From an uncultured Gammaproteobacteria bacterium (GTDB lineage: Bacteria; Pseudomonadota; Gammaproteobacteria; Pseudomonadales; Azotimanducaceae_A), in NCBI GenBank assembly GCA_913049565.1, contig CAJWZG010000031.1:1-17554 (forward strand): a stretch of DNA of 17,554 bases, given 5' to 3'. The translations under genes and the position numbers were made by a program. The stretch's first letter is position 1, and the number at the start of each line of letters is the position of its first letter. The notes beneath the pieces are model-generated. The model was given only the letters and a program-made list of their open reading frames with translations. It was not told the DNA's origin and searched no databases. Below, piece by piece: positions 1-7,441 of the stretch.

Positions 1-102
1 GCTTGTGTTGGGTAGATGCTCCGTTGCAAACAGATGGTGTAATCGGTGGCGCAAAAACACCCTAATGAGGCCAATCAAGTAAGCTATAGATGATCGCGGC
101 AT
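1..102 (-). CDS. ubiB: UbiB N-terminus (partial): ubiquinone biosynthesis ABC1/ADCK-family protein
   Basis: Partial gene running off the left edge; only the first 34 codons are visible. The ATG at 102-100 shares its A with the ubiJ stop codon (TGATG), so the two genes overlap by one base and are probably translationally coupled. The visible peptide begins MPRSSIAYLIGLIRVFLRHR and stays open to the window edge. The LIRVFLRHRLHHLF stretch resembles the conserved start of UbiB, an atypical kinase-like ATPase needed for ubiquinone synthesis and associated with the membrane. The order ubiE-ubiJ-ubiB is the standard gammaproteobacterial operon, which supports the call strongly. The kinase-like domain lies outside the window, so its integrity cannot be judged. 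Confidence 0.85.
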   Translation of the reverse strand, partial: MPRSSIAYLIGLIRVFLRHRLHHLFATEHLPNTS

Positions 103-722
103 CAACTTTCGCCGGTTGTCTGGCTATGCAAATCCAGTTTTGCTTGCAGGCGATCTACTCGAAGTCGCAGCTGATCAACCCCGCTAAAAAACACCTCCGC
201 CTCGCTTTGCGAGGCGTACCAGTCTGAAAAAAACTCTTTAGCCTGCTGATGCGCCGACTTGCGTGCTGTGCTCAACAGTTCGCTTATGCTCGCGACACCG
301 AGCTCGAACAAAGCGGCGCTGCGCTGGGCTTTTTCTTTACCGATTAGGTTTCCCAGAGGCTTGGCCAGATCTGGGGAAAAGCTCGATGCCAGTGTTTGAA
401 GTTGCATGAGAATTGTTGCATCACCCTCAATAACGACGGGTTCACTACTGCTGCCGGTAAGCAATGTTTGAAGCAAACCTAAGGGCTGGCCACTGATTGC
501 GACATTAGGGCTGTCTGCAGGGCCTACCCCCAGATCAATTCGATCGGAGCAAAGGGTCAAATGCGAGGTCATGTCAGGGGCTAAGCAGCGAATTTCTACC
601 GATTGGCCGTCCATGGCAGCGAGGCGCTGGGCGGTGAGCGGGTCGAGCGTTAAAGCCTGTCTGCTCAGGTCTGTTAGCAGTCGCTGTAGTAGCGACAGCA
701 TGATGTCTGCGCTTTGCTGCAT
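102..722 (-). CDS. ubiJ: UbiJ, ubiquinone biosynthesis accessory factor (SCP2 domain)
   Basis: This 206-residue protein has an SCP2-like lipid-binding fold over about residues 15-115. The C-terminal third is charged and helical; the last 30 residues, with regularly spaced leucines (DQLRLRVDRLQAKL), look like a short coiled coil. In the family, UbiJ binds ubiquinone intermediates in the soluble Ubi complex and works with UbiK and the Ubi hydroxylases and methylases. The length is close to the E. coli protein (about 200 residues). It starts six bases after the ubiE stop and its stop overlaps the ubiB start, so all three genes are probably one transcript. I see no strong ribosome binding site; coupling to ubiE is likely. 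Position between ubiE and ubiB makes the identification firm despite low sequence conservation in this family. Confidence 0.92.
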   Translation of the reverse strand: MQQSADIMLSLLQRLLTDLSRQALTLDPLTAQRLAAMDGQSVEIRCLAPDMTSHLTLCSDRIDLGVGPADSPNVAISGQPLGLLQTLLTGSSSEPVVIEGDATILMQLQTLASSFSPDLAKPLGNLIGKEKAQRSAALFELGVASISELLSTARKSAHQQAKEFFSDWYASQSEAEVFFSGVDQLRLRVDRLQAKLDLHSQTTGES

Positions 723-727
723 GGCGA

Positions 728-1519
728 CTAGGCGAAAGATTCAGCAATAGGTTTTATGCCCCGGTGAATCGCCGCAATACCGCCTACAAGGTTGTGGAAG
801 TGCGCGTCTACGAATCCGGCATCCTCAAACATTTGTTGCAACGTTTTCTGATTGGGGTGCATACGTATGGATTCGACCAGATACCGGTAAGGCTGGGCAT
901 CGCCCACCAACAGCTTACCCACTGGAGGCCAAAGCGTTTGAAAGGCGCGATAGGCGGTTTCGAGCACAGGGTCAGTGGGTTTCGAAAATTCCAGCACGAG
1001 CAATGCGGCCCCGGGCTTGAGCACTCGCAATAGCTCTTCTAATGCCTGATCTTTATCTGTGAAGTTACGAATACCAAAGCTGATGCAGGCGCAATCGAAG
1101 GCATTGTCGGGGAAAGGCAGTATTTCAGCCGGAGCCTGACAAAATTGCACTTGCACCATGCCTTCATCAAGCAAGCGATTTCGACCAACTTGCATCATCG
1201 GCATGTTGAGGTCCGTGAGCACGACACGACCCTGATCTCCGACTACGGGTGCGAACAGTGCGGCCATGTCGCCGGTGCCCCCTGCAAGATCTAAAATCTG
1301 GTGCCCTTCTCTTGCCCCTGACATTTGCAACACCATGCGCTTGAACAGGCGATGTGTGCCGAGGGACATCAAGTCATTCATGATATCGTAGCGTTCAGCC
1401 ACCGCCTTGAAGACATCGCCTACTTTGCGAGTTTTTTCCTCGGCAGAAACGTTCTCGAATCCGAAGCTCACTGTGTCGTCTTCAGGCTTGGAGGAGGAGT
1501 TGTCGACGGAGTTGGCCAT
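728..1519 (-). CDS. ubiE: UbiE, ubiquinone/menaquinone C-methyltransferase
   Basis: UbiE is the SAM-dependent C-methyltransferase of ubiquinone synthesis (and of menaquinone synthesis where that pathway exists). The 263-residue length is close to the usual 250. The first 15 residues are a poorly conserved polar tail. The family signature begins at VSFGFENVSAEEKTRKVGDVF. The SAM-binding motif DLAGGTGD is at about 77-84, with LTDLNMPM at 101-108 as the acidic ribose-binding loop. The ISFGIRN motif is at 146-152 and LVLEFSKP at 174-181, all typical of UbiE. The ATG at 1519 is the first in the frame that keeps the conserved N-terminus. It leads the ubiE-ubiJ-ubiB set, 78 bases downstream of the DUF971 gene, so it may have its own promoter or be read from the hslVU side. 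Confidence 0.97.
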   Translation of the reverse strand: MANSVDNSSSKPEDDTVSFGFENVSAEEKTRKVGDVFKAVAERYDIMNDLMSLGTHRLFKRMVLQMSGAREGHQILDLAGGTGDMAALFAPVVGDQGRVVLTDLNMPMMQVGRNRLLDEGMVQVQFCQAPAEILPFPDNAFDCACISFGIRNFTDKDQALEELLRVLKPGAALLVLEFSKPTDPVLETAYRAFQTLWPPVGKLLVGDAQPYRYLVESIRMHPNQKTLQQMFEDAGFVDAHFHNLVGGIAAIHRGIKPIAESFA

Positions 1520-1597
1520 GGTAAAAACATATGCTGGTTTGCGAAGCCTAAACTATAGCGCGGAAAAGCGAACCAAGGTTGATTAGGCGTCGTGGTT

Positions 1598-1978
1598 TTA
1601 CTTGGGCGTCCACTGGTTGACGGGAATATTGGGTAATCGAGATGCGTTAGCCTGCTTGAGCTCTGCAAGATAGTCCTGCCAAAAACGATCCAAATCTGAG
1701 CCGATTTCGTTCAAATAGGCCCATGAGTAGATGCCGCTGTCGTGTCCATCGTCAAAAGAAATTCGAATGGCGTAGTTGCCCACGGGTTCAATTTGACGGA
1801 TGCCGACATTTTTCTTGCCGGTTTGCAGTGTACGTTGATCGGGTGAGTGACCTCGTACCTCGGCAGAAGGGGAATACACACGAAGCAGTTCAGCTGGGAT
1901 TTCGCGCGCGATGTCGTCCCACTGTAATTCTAGGGTGTGAGCAATTTTGTGGTAGACGAGGTGTTTGGGGGCGTCCAT
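1598..1978 (-). CDS. DUF971 domain protein (gamma-butyrobetaine hydroxylase N-terminal-like)
   Basis: A 126-residue stand-alone DUF971 / GBBH-like N-terminal domain protein. Features of the family are the opening strand-turn segment around LELQWDD, the LRVYSPSAEVRGH stretch at about 32-44, and the core VGIRQIEPVGNYAIRISFDDGHDSGIYSW, where the D-GHDSGIY-W residues are diagnostic. In gamma-butyrobetaine hydroxylases this fold precedes the catalytic domain and binds zinc; the free-standing bacterial proteins have no established reaction. Some free-standing members have been linked to iron-sulfur protein assembly, but nothing here tests that. The gene commonly sits next to hslU in Pseudomonas-like genomes. 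It lies 69 bases downstream of hslU on the same strand and is probably cotranscribed with hslVU. Cytoplasmic: no signal peptide or membrane segment. Confidence 0.9.
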   Translation of the reverse strand: MDAPKHLVYHKIAHTLELQWDDIAREIPAELLRVYSPSAEVRGHSPDQRTLQTGKKNVGIRQIEPVGNYAIRISFDDGHDSGIYSWAYLNEIGSDLDRFWQDYLAELKQANASRLPNIPVNQWTPK

Positions 1979-2047
1979 GGATTTTCTATCAATGCTCTAT
2001 CAAAATTTGAACGGCTTTAAGGGTGGCGAGGCTCATTTGGTGTTCTG

Positions 2048-3382
2048 CTATAAAATGAAGCGCGACAGATCAGTATCGCTGACTAAATCAGCCAAATGAC
2101 TGTCGACGTAAGCGGCGTCGATGACGATATGCTCACCCGCGCTGTCATCGGCTGCAAACGACAGGGGCTCAAGCAGACGCTCCATTACGGTATGCAGGCG
2201 TCGCGCGCCGATATTTTCGGTGCCCTCGTTTACCTGCCAAGCCAGTTCAGCAACACGCGCGATACCGCTTTCGGTGAATTCCAGCGTCACGTTCTCGGTT
2301 GCTAAAAGCGCTTGGTATTGCTCGCATAGGCTAGCTTTTGGCTCGGTGAGAATGCGTCGAAAATCCTCAGGCGATAGTGCCTGTAACTCAACGCGAATTG
2401 GCATTCGCCCTTGCAGCTCTGGAATGAGGTCGGAGGGTTTCGCAAGATGGAAGGCACCAGAGCCGATAAATAAAATGTGGTCGGTGCTGATCGGGCCGTA
2501 TTTAGTGCTTACTGTACAGCCCTCGATAAGCGGTAACAGGTCTCTCTGTACCCCCTCGCGGGAGACATCTGTGCCTGAGTTTTCTGACCGTTTGGCTACT
2601 TTGTCCAGTTCGTCAATAAAGACGATCCCGGTTTGTTCAACCGCGGTAACAGCGCTGCTGCGGATTTCCTCATCGTTAATCAAACGGCTCGCTTCTTCGT
2701 CTTGTAGGCGTTTTCGCGCTTCCTTAATCGTTACTCGATGTTCCTGTTTTTTGCCCTGTCCAAGGCAGGAAAACATGTTTTGCAGCTGGTTTGTCATTTC
2801 CTCCATTCCCGGAGGAGCCATGATTTCGACCCCAACGCCTACTTGCTCTAAATCAATGTCGATTTCCTTATCGTCTAGCTCGCCTTCTCGCAGCTTCTTG
2901 CGAAACATCTGTCGAGTCGACGATTCAGTTGTTTCCTCGGAGCCCTCATTACCTCTGAGCGGTGGCAGCAATGCATCTAGGATTCGGTCTTCAGCGCGAT
3001 CAGCCGCCTGGCTTGCCACTTCTTGCATTTGTTCTTGGCGCAACAAGTTAATCGCAGTGTCTGCCAGATCTCGAACAATCGATTCGACATCGCGCCCTAC
3101 ATAACCCACTTCAGTGAACTTAGTAGCCTCTACCTTGATGAGTGGGGCGTTCGCGAGTTTTGCCAAGCGTCGAGCGATCTCTGTTTTACCAACACCGGTA
3201 GGACCAATCATAAGAATATTTTTTGGGCTTACTTCATCCCGTAATTCGGGGTCGAGCTGCATTCGTCGCCAGCGATTTCGCAGGGCGATGGCGACTGCGC
3301 GCTTCGCGTCACTCTGACCGATGATATGGCGATCGAGCTCTTCGGCGATTTGCTTCGGGGTCAGTGAATGATTATTCGGCAT
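2048..3382 (-). CDS. hslU: HslU, ATPase subunit of the HslVU protease
   Basis: AAA+ unfoldase that feeds substrates into the HslV peptidase; 444 residues, the usual length. Walker A GPTGVGKT is at 60-67 and the pore loop GYVG at 93-96. The intermediate (I) domain spans about 110-240, including the conserved [15 protein letters not shown] and [12 protein letters not shown]. Walker [10 protein letters not shown] is at about 253-261, the sensor region [10 protein letters not shown] lies near the C-terminus, and the protein ends in RFIL, the tail that inserts into HslV pockets. It overlaps the end of hslV by 11 bases in another frame. The N-terminus, [10 protein letters not shown], is a few residues longer than the common MSxMTPRE-type start, and its NHSLT is encoded by a 14-base copy of sequence found 43 bases away in the hslV tail. 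The function should be intact. Confidence 0.98.
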   Translation of the reverse strand: MPNNHSLTPKQIAEELDRHIIGQSDAKRAVAIALRNRWRRMQLDPELRDEVSPKNILMIGPTGVGKTEIARRLAKLANAPLIKVEATKFTEVGYVGRDVESIVRDLADTAINLLRQEQMQEVASQAADRAEDRILDALLPPLRGNEGSEETTESSTRQMFRKKLREGELDDKEIDIDLEQVGVGVEIMAPPGMEEMTNQLQNMFSCLGQGKKQEHRVTIKEARKRLQDEEASRLINDEEIRSSAVTAVEQTGIVFIDELDKVAKRSENSGTDVSREGVQRDLLPLIEGCTVSTKYGPISTDHILFIGSGAFHLAKPSDLIPELQGRMPIRVELQALSPEDFRRILTEPKASLCEQYQALLATENVTLEFTESGIARVAELAWQVNEGTENIGARRLHTVMERLLEPLSFAADDSAGEHIVIDAAYVDSHLADLVSDTDLSRFIL

Positions 3383-3416
3383 CTGTAGACAGGGTTTCCA
3401 GTGTCAGTGAATGATT
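3360..3416. repeat. 14-base direct repeat across the hslV/hslU overlap
   Basis: GTCAGTGAATGATT occurs exactly at 3360-3373 and again at 3403-3416, 43 bases apart. On the minus strand each copy encodes Asn-His-Ser-Leu-Thr, one in the HslV tail (YTNHSLTLE) and one at the HslU start ([10 protein letters not shown]). Because 43 is not a multiple of three and the two genes are in different frames, both copies give the same peptide. Confidence 0.9.
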
Positions 3417-3920
3417 GGTGTATACACATATGTCACCGGCAATAACCATGGCTTTGCGGACGACCTCTTCCGGGCTTAACTCGGTATTTTCTGCAAGAGC
3501 GGTTGCCGCTGCCCGAGCATAATTACCACCGGAGCCGATGGCGAGAACACCGTCCTCTGGCTCGATAACATCCCCGTTACCACTGATCAAAAGTGTGGCG
3601 GACTTATCGGCAACAATGAGCATTGCCTCCAATTTCCGCAGGGCTCGATCCGAGCGCCATTCCTTAGCGAGTTCTACGGCTGAGCGCGCTAATTGGCCAT
3701 GATATTTTTCCAGCGCAGCCTCAAACTTTTCGAAAAGAGTAAAGGCGTCAGCTGTGCTACCAGCAAATCCCGCGATGACTTTGTCGTGGTGGAGCTTGCG
3801 CACTTTGATAGCGTTTCCCTTCATTACCGTATCGCCCAGCGAAACTTGGCCGTCGCCGCCAACAGCGACTTGCTGGTTATTTCTCACACTCAGAATCGTG
3901 GTGCCGTGGAAAGCCTGCAT
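3372..3920 (-). CDS. hslV: HslV, threonine peptidase subunit of the HslVU protease
   Basis: Proteasome-like threonine protease subunit, 182 residues. The N-terminus [10 protein letters not shown] shows a six-residue propeptide ending in Gly, then the catalytic Thr7 exposed by self-cleavage; this propeptide is longer than the single Met of E. coli HslV but, from memory, similar HGTTI starts occur in other Proteobacteria. Asp23 (GGDGQ) and Lys39 correspond to the active-site Asp17 and Lys33 of the mature E. coli enzyme. [17 protein letters not shown] and AIGSGGNYA are typical. The C-terminus [18 protein letters not shown] corresponds to the conserved YTN segment plus a variable tail. The gene heads the hslV-hslU-DUF971 group, with a 160-base gap upstream that may hold the promoter. 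Forms dodecamers in the cytoplasm with HslU. Confidence 0.98.
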   Translation of the reverse strand: MQAFHGTTILSVRNNQQVAVGGDGQVSLGDTVMKGNAIKVRKLHHDKVIAGFAGSTADAFTLFEKFEAALEKYHGQLARSAVELAKEWRSDRALRKLEAMLIVADKSATLLISGNGDVIEPEDGVLAIGSGGNYARAAATALAENTELSPEEVVRKAMVIAGDICVYTNHSLTLETLSTDAE

Positions 3921-3994
3921 AGTAAATCCGTGTTCTGTGGTTGGGCTAATTTGCGCCTCGCGATGACATCAGTCAGGCGACACTGATATGAAAA

Positions 3995-4024
3995 AGAAGG
4001 GACAGATTTTGGCGCTCTCTGAAG
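3995..4024 (-). promoter_or_regulatory. Possible sigma-32 (heat-shock) promoter for hslVU
   Basis: Read on the minus strand there is CTTCAGA (plus-strand 4018-4024), a 15-base spacer, then TCCCTTCT (3995-4002), against the heat-shock consensus CTTGAAA and CCCCATNT. Matches are about 5 of 7 and 5 of 8. A start site near 3988 would give an untranslated leader of about 65-70 bases before hslV. hslVU is a heat-shock operon in E. coli, which is the main reason to consider this site. The match is imperfect and could be chance. Confidence 0.2.
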
Positions 4025-4080
4025 CACAAAGCAATTGGCATAGGCATATTGCATCGTGCTTGTAGCGCATGCCGGGCTTG

Positions 4081-4662
4081 CTACTTCATGATGATTCCAG
4101 ACACCCCTTGCTCGCGGAGCTTGGTCAAAGCGCGATCCGCATCCACTCTCCTTTCAAAGGGTCCCAACGTTACGCGGTACCAAGTGCCGGTCGGGCCGTC
4201 CTTTTTGATCACTTGGGCGGGCAGATTAAGCAGGATTAATTTCGCGCGCATCTCGTCAGCGTCACCTTTGTCGCGAAAAGATGCCGCCTGCACCGCGTAG
4301 TTGTCGGGCTCCTTGGCAGAGCTAGCTGCAGCTCCGGCATAGGGGGAAGTGTCGACTTGAATCTCGGTATTCTTTAGCACGTCGGGGAATTCGAACTTCA
4401 CCGTTGGGGTACTTACCGTCTTTTCGGAGGAGCTTGTTTGGCTCTCGGATTGCTCGGGCAACCATTCGGGTAGGTACGCGGCTGCAAGCACAACAATGGC
4501 GCCAAAGATCGCGCCCGAGGAAAAACTCGGGCCATGAAAACCACGGCTTTTCGCTCCCCGAGTTGGCGTAGCGCGAGCGGAACGTGTTTTTGCCGCTGCT
4601 CGCGTTTTCTGTTTCGTAGCGGGCTTCCCAGCCCGCCCGCGATTGGCGAAATCTTTGGTCAT
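4081..4662 (-). CDS. FtsN-like SPOR-domain membrane protein
   Basis: A 193-residue bitopic inner-membrane protein. Residues 1-48 are strongly basic (many K/R and A/T), about 50-66 form the single hydrophobic segment (GAIFGAIVVLAAAYLP), and about 67-118 are a low-complexity Ser/Glu/Pro linker in the periplasm. The SPOR domain runs from about 120 to 192 (NYAVQAASFRDKGDADEMRA through WYRVTLGPF to the end). SPOR domains bind peptidoglycan stripped of stem peptides at division sites. The architecture and the location just upstream of hslV match the FtsN-like gene found between argS and hslV in Pseudomonas. It could be FtsN itself or a related divisome protein; the linker is short for E. coli FtsN (319 residues), so I leave the symbol blank. 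It stands 107 bases after priA on the same strand. Confidence 0.9.
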   Translation of the reverse strand: MTKDFANRGRAGKPATKQKTRAAAKTRSARATPTRGAKSRGFHGPSFSSGAIFGAIVVLAAAYLPEWLPEQSESQTSSSEKTVSTPTVKFEFPDVLKNTEIQVDTSPYAGAAASSAKEPDNYAVQAASFRDKGDADEMRAKLILLNLPAQVIKKDGPTGTWYRVTLGPFERRVDADRALTKLREQGVSGIIMK

Positions 4663-4768
4663 TTGAAGCCGCCTGTGGCATGTACGTTGAGCTTAGCCAA
4701 CGATGATACCGCGCGTAGGCAAGATTGGCGAAAAGTTGCCTGCGAATCCAAGCCGATATTTGCAGCCC

Positions 4769-6946
4769 TTACATCGCATCGTAGGGGTCAACGTCAATGG
4801 ACCAGCGCAGGTTCGCTCGAGTTTTCGGTTGTCCAAGTGCTCCAAGCACCCTGTGTAACGAAGATCTGGTGGTAGCAAGCACCACTAATTGAAATCGGAC
4901 TCTATTGGCAATTCGCGCCATCGGGGCCGGAATGGGGCCGAGTATTTGCACGTCGCTGGGTTCCTCGATTAGTTGCTGACTCAGTTGCAGCAGCAGGGTC
5001 TTGCACTGCTGTAAAAATTCTTTGGCCATTGCTCCATCAAAGGCGTCAGCTCTCAACATAGCCATGGGTTGCGCGGGGGGTAGACCCGCTGCGACTCTAG
5101 TGGCGAGCTCGGCTTGAGCAAACTCTTGGTACCCCTGTTGAAGAAGCCTGAGTAGCAGGGGGTTTTCCGGCTGGTAGGATTGCACCCAAACCTCACCTGG
5201 GCGCTCGGCCCGACCGGCCCGTCCAGCCACCTGCACGATGAGTTGAGCCGTGCGTTCTGGGGCGCGAAAGTCGGGGCTTAAAAAACCTGCATCCGCATTA
5301 ACCACTGCTACCAAAGTGACTGCTGGGAAGTGATGGCCTTTGGCCAGCATTTGCGTGCCTACCATAATGCAAGGCTTTCCCTGCTGAATGCGTTCAAGCT
5401 GCCTGTGTAGCTGAATGTTGCTTCTGGTGGTATCGCGGTCGATCCGAAACAAAGGCACGTCTGGAAATAGTTGGGCCAATGTCTCTTCAGCGCGCTGGGT
5501 GCCTAAACCCACGGGCAAAAGATCATCGTGCCCGCAGTTTTCGCACTTTTCGGCAACAGGAAAACGCAAACTGCAGTGGTGGCAAACGAGTTGCGGCGGC
5601 TGCCGATGCAGCGTGAGTTTGGCATCGCAATCCGAGCATACGTTTTGCCAACCGCAATTTTTGCACAGCAAGGTTGGTGCAAATCCACGGCGATTGAGAT
5701 ATACCAATATTTGACCTGAATTGGTTAAGTGCTCACGAATAACTCTGATAAGAGAGTTCGACAGACCACCGCGTAATGTTTGACCGCGCAGGTCAATGAT
5801 GTGATAGCTGGGCATTAGCGCGCCGCCTGCGCGTTGTTTTAGTGCGAGATGTTGATACCGACCTCGTTGGACGTTGTATACGGTTTCCAAAGATGGCGTC
5901 GCCGAGCCCAGCAAAAGCGGAATATTAAGATTTTGAGCACGCTTAACCGTGAGGTCTCGCGCTGAATATCGAAGCCCTTCTTGCTGTTTGTAAGAGCTGT
6001 CGTGTTCTTCGTCCACAATGATCAAGCCTAGGCGTTGAAAAGGTGTAAAAACAGCCGAGCGCGTACCGATTAGAATTCGTATCTCACCCTCGCGGCATCG
6101 CAACCAAGTTTGTAGCCGCTGTTGCTCGGTTAACGCGGAATGAATCATTCCTGTGTTGCCGAAGCGACGCTCAAAACGCTCAAGGGTTTGTGGGGTTAGA
6201 GCAATCTCGGGTACCAACACCAGCACTTGCTTACCCGCATCCAAAACCGGGGCCATGCTTTGCAGGTAGACTTCGGTTTTCCCCGAGCCGGTGACGCCTT
6301 CGAGCATGAACACATCGAATCCGCTTGCCGCAGTAATTTTCTCGATGGCGTGTTTTTGTTCTGTTGTCGGGTCAAGGGTGGCAGTTGTCCGTGTGTCCGG
6401 TTGAAGCGATTTCCGCTCCAGTGCTCCAAGGCTCTCCATCTTGCGCAGCAATGGTCGATTGAAGCCGGCTGATTCCAATGCCTCTCCAGACTGGGGCTCT
6501 CTAAACCCTTGCAAATGCGCAATCACAGCTTGCTGGGTTTTAGCGCGCGGGCTGACCGCTGTTGGATCGCGCAGGTGCCAAATGTCTGGCGAGGGCAGTG
6601 GTTTAATTTCGAAAGTAGAACCCTTGCGTGCGGCACCGGGAAGTATCGTGGCAAGAACCTCGCCCAAGGGATAGTGGTAATAGGATTGCATCCAGCTCGC
6701 GAGTTCAAGCAATTCCACAGAAATCGCCGGATCGCCGTCTAAAATTTCAGCAACCGGTTTGGTTTGGGCATGTGGATTATCGACATCTGTGCTCACGCAG
6801 ATGCCGATGATCTCACCGCGTCGAAACGGAACGCGCACCCTCGATCCAATTGGAGGAACCGTTTGATCCTCACCAAGATGATAGTCGTATACGGAATGCA
6901 GCGGTCTTGGCACGGCGACTTGAATATAAGTACGGCCATTGGTCAT
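4769..6946 (-). CDS. priA: PriA, primosomal replication-restart helicase
   Basis: Superfamily 2 3'-to-5' DNA helicase that reloads the replisome at stalled forks. From the ATG at 6946 it is 725 residues, the usual size. The N-terminal 3'-end-binding domain starts TYIQVAVPRPLHSVYDYHL. Walker A GVTGSGKT is at 217-224 and Walker B DEEH at 312-315 within LIIVDEEHDSSYKQ, followed by the GSATPS motif at 348-353. Eight cysteines in four pairs at about 428/431, 437/440, 455/458 and 468/471 form the two zinc sites. The helicase lobe then has VGTQMLAKGHHFP and QVAGRAGRAERPG. The open frame extends upstream to a TTG at 7021, but that adds 25 residues with no family similarity, so ATG 6946 is chosen; neither start has a clear ribosome binding site. 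It is divergent from rpmE. Confidence 0.97.
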   Translation of the reverse strand: MTNGRTYIQVAVPRPLHSVYDYHLGEDQTVPPIGSRVRVPFRRGEIIGICVSTDVDNPHAQTKPVAEILDGDPAISVELLELASWMQSYYHYPLGEVLATILPGAARKGSTFEIKPLPSPDIWHLRDPTAVSPRAKTQQAVIAHLQGFREPQSGEALESAGFNRPLLRKMESLGALERKSLQPDTRTTATLDPTTEQKHAIEKITAASGFDVFMLEGVTGSGKTEVYLQSMAPVLDAGKQVLVLVPEIALTPQTLERFERRFGNTGMIHSALTEQQRLQTWLRCREGEIRILIGTRSAVFTPFQRLGLIIVDEEHDSSYKQQEGLRYSARDLTVKRAQNLNIPLLLGSATPSLETVYNVQRGRYQHLALKQRAGGALMPSYHIIDLRGQTLRGGLSNSLIRVIREHLTNSGQILVYLNRRGFAPTLLCKNCGWQNVCSDCDAKLTLHRQPPQLVCHHCSLRFPVAEKCENCGHDDLLPVGLGTQRAEETLAQLFPDVPLFRIDRDTTRSNIQLHRQLERIQQGKPCIMVGTQMLAKGHHFPAVTLVAVVNADAGFLSPDFRAPERTAQLIVQVAGRAGRAERPGEVWVQSYQPENPLLLRLLQQGYQEFAQAELATRVAAGLPPAQPMAMLRADAFDGAMAKEFLQQCKTLLLQLSQQLIEEPSDVQILGPIPAPMARIANRVRFQLVVLATTRSSLHRVLGALGQPKTRANLRWSIDVDPYDAM

Positions 6947-7030
6947 GAGACATTCTAAGAACAGACGCCCGCCTCGAGGAAGCGTTAATGACAAATTCTT
7001 TTCATCAATCCTGGCGACCAACTTTTTAGT

Positions 7031-7048
7031 TGTCGTCTAGCTGTCGTC
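7031..7048. repeat. Short tandem direct repeat in the priA-rpmE divergent region
   Basis: TGTCGTC occurs at 7031-7037 and 7042-7048, 11 bases apart, or about one helical turn. It lies in the 200-base divergent region between the priA ATG (6946) and the rpmE ATG (7147), upstream of the candidate rpmE promoter. It could be a pair of protein-binding half-sites, but seven bases is short and this may be chance. Confidence 0.25.
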
Positions 7049-7089
7049 GCTGAGCTCCAGGACAGCCGTTTGGTGTGGTCATTCGAAAG

Positions 7090-7117
7090 TTGCGGCGGGT
7101 TCATGTTCTGTTAAACT
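7090..7117 (+). promoter_or_regulatory. Candidate sigma-70 promoter of rpmE
   Basis: TTGCGG at 7090-7095 (-35) is followed by a 16-base spacer and TAAACT at 7112-7117 (-10). The start site would be about 7124, leaving a leader of about 23 bases before the rpmE ATG at 7147. Hexamer matches are only moderate (-35 three of six, -10 four of six), but position and spacing suit a strongly expressed ribosomal protein gene. Confidence 0.4.
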
Positions 7118-7146
7118 GCGCGACCGCAAAACGCCAAGCAGCCGAT

Positions 7147-7365
7147 ATGAAGCCCGAAATTCATCCCCAATATCAAACGATCAAAGCCACTTGCAGTTGT
7201 GGTAATGAAATGGCGATAAGTTCAACGTTGTCCGATGATTTGCATTTGGACGTCTGCTCAAGCTGTCACCCGTTTTATACCGGCAAGCAAAAGACCATAG
7301 ATTCTGGTGGTCGGGTTGAGAAATTTCGTCAGCGGTTTGCCAAGCGCACGAGTGCGGGTAGCTAA
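7147..7365 (+). CDS. rpmE: 50S ribosomal protein L31 (zinc-binding form)
   Basis: A 72-residue ribosomal protein L31, almost the same length as E. coli RpmE (70). The start [20 protein letters not shown] matches the family. Cysteines 16, 18, 37 and 40 (CSCG and CSSC) are the zinc ligands of the C+ form; [20 protein letters not shown] is the conserved core. The open frame extends back to 7075, but those 24 residues have no L31 similarity and cover the candidate promoter, so ATG 7147 is used. L31 bridges the ribosomal subunits. As a C+ form it would be the version used when zinc is plentiful; any zinc-free paralogue would be elsewhere. It is transcribed away from priA and converges with mrcA across a likely terminator. 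Confidence 0.97.
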   Translation: MKPEIHPQYQTIKATCSCGNEMAISSTLSDDLHLDVCSSCHPFYTGKQKTIDSGGRVEKFRQRFAKRTSAGS

Positions 7366-7393
7366 CTGTAAAATACGGCTTGAGAATTGACGG

Positions 7394-7418
7394 AAAAGTA
7401 GGCTTGCCTCCTTTTTTT
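7394..7418. terminator. Rho-independent terminator, probably bidirectional (rpmE / mrcA)
   Basis: Plus-strand AAAAGTAGG (7394-7402), loop CTTG (7403-7406) and CCTCCTTTT (7407-7415) form a stem of eight pairs with one T/C mismatch, within a run of seven T at 7412-7418. The A-rich left arm gives a T run on the other strand as well. It lies between the convergent ends of rpmE (7365) and mrcA (7442), so it can serve both. The GC core is short (AGG/CCT plus one pair), so efficiency is uncertain. Confidence 0.55.
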
Positions 7419-7441
7419 ATGGGCGTGATGCTTGATATTTG

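Noticed and set aside
1552..1557. TATAGT on the minus strand as a ubiE -10 promoter
   Set aside because: No -35 element with acceptable spacing could be found; the best TTGGTT is only 13 bases away.
2121..3104. 327-codon open frame on the plus strand inside hslU
   Set aside because: It is antisense to a fully conserved hslU, serine- and arginine-rich as expected of a shadow frame, and resembles no protein family.
4031..4052. Inverted repeat GCAAT...ATTGC near the end of the SPOR gene
   Set aside because: Only five bases pair across a 12-base loop and there is no T run, so it is not a convincing terminator or operator.
6947..7021. Longer priA N-terminus from TTG 7021
   Set aside because: The 25 extra residues do not resemble PriA, the start codon is TTG, and the ATG at 6946 directly precedes the conserved N-terminal domain.
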